In this document: positions 63,764 through 64,000 of the stretch, in pieces
Layout of the letters: each line of letters starts with the position of its first letter
Numbering within the stretch: position 1 is the first letter of the stretch
Origin: Methylobacterium sp. J-068
Lineage (GTDB): Bacteria > Pseudomonadota > Alphaproteobacteria > Rhizobiales > Beijerinckiaceae
Assembly (NCBI RefSeq): GCF_022829445.1
Contig: NZ_JAKSXY010000073.1
Location: forward strand, 35,842 to 99,841
Reading direction: 5' to 3'
Length of the DNA: 64,000 nucleotides
Translations under genes and position numbers: made by a program
The notes under the pieces: generated by a model
Database searches by the model: none
The model's input: only the letters and a program-made list of their open reading frames with translations
What the model was told of the DNA's origin: nothing

Positions 63764-64000
63764 TCAAGCGATAAGGTGGCTTTCGGCGAAGGTTTTGTCG
63801 TCGCGGATGAGGGCGTTGGCGAGGACGACGAGGCGGCGGCCGGTGGCGACGATGGCCACCTTGGCGGGTTTGCCGGCGTCTCGCATGGCCCTGTAGGGGG
63901 CCTTGAAGGCCGGGCACGTTCGGGCCGCGACCATGCCGGCCATGTAGAACGCGGTGCGCAGACACGGTCGGCCGCCCGCGATGGCGTGGCGTCCGGGATG
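63764..64000 (-). mobile_element. IS110-family transposase, C-terminal part (window edge)
   Basis: The last 78 codons of a transposase, reading off the window end. The frame from 64000 to the stop at 63764 encodes AGGRPCLRTAFYMAGMVAAR, the typical C-terminal transposase_20 region of IS110, then GKPAKVAIVATGRRLVVLAN and ALIRDDKTFAES. IS110 elements lack long terminal inverted repeats, and none is seen. The other end of the element is outside the window. Confidence 0.85.

Overview
The window is a GC-rich (roughly 70%) chromosomal segment of an alphaproteobacterium of the order Hyphomicrobiales (Rhizobiales). The order is supported by the arrangement rho, mnmE, mnmG, rsmG, parA, parB next to holA, lptE and leuS, by an alphaproteobacterial-type histidyl-tRNA synthetase, and by DUF2125, DUF3429, extensin-like and Tim44-like genes. 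The protein set resembles Methylobacterium/Methylorubrum, but that genus call is inference from recall, not a search. The parABS locus with ParB-site palindromes places it near the chromosome origin; I did not see the origin itself.

Layout. 1-2.9 kb: an envelope/signalling edge (truncated membrane protein, cyclic-nucleotide-fold protein, OmpR-type regulator, L,D-transpeptidase-like gene, LysR-like remnant). 3.0-9.7 kb: a phasin and a complete pyruvate dehydrogenase operon on the minus strand (aceE, aceF, and an E3 carrying its own lipoyl domain), preceded by a small low-GC reading frame with a hairpin. 9.9-18 kb: a fructose PTS system (divergent LacI-type regulator with operators, EIIA-HPr-EI fusion, 1-phosphofructokinase, EIIBC, OprB-like porin). 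18-24 kb: lipocalin-like protein, a polar amino-acid ABC transporter lacking its binding protein, an MFS exporter divergent from a MarR regulator, and a YggS-family PLP protein. 24-36 kb: the origin-proximal housekeeping block (leuS, lptE, holA; convergent to parB, parA, rsmG, mnmG, mnmE, rho). 36-42 kb: Smr protein, mltA, Tim44-like gene, secB, an MFS transporter and a DUF3429 gene. 42-48 kb: hisS, the ohr/ohrR peroxide pair with a clear operator, a cytochrome c, a GlcD-like flavoprotein, an HxlR remnant, and a holin-like/M15 peptidase pair. 48-54 kb: a spermidine-synthase-like protein, rlmJ, a secreted RNase T2 with a partner, an extensin-like lipoprotein, an amidase and a BioC-like methyltransferase. 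54-64 kb: metX-metW, an aromatic amino-acid cluster (chorismate mutase, hisC, tyrA) interrupted by a methyltransferase and a Hint-domain gene, DUF2125, and the end of an IS110-family transposase running off the window.

The genes work as several complete modules: sugar import to fructose-1,6-bisphosphate, pyruvate to acetyl-CoA, replication-origin segregation, tRNA modification (MnmE/MnmG), peroxide defence, and methionine/tyrosine synthesis. No CRISPR array, tRNA, rRNA or prophage block was recognised. The most interesting non-standard items are a three-copy intergenic repeat, the ParB-site cluster, a signal-less peptidoglycan hydrolase paired with a small membrane protein, and the Hint-domain insertion.
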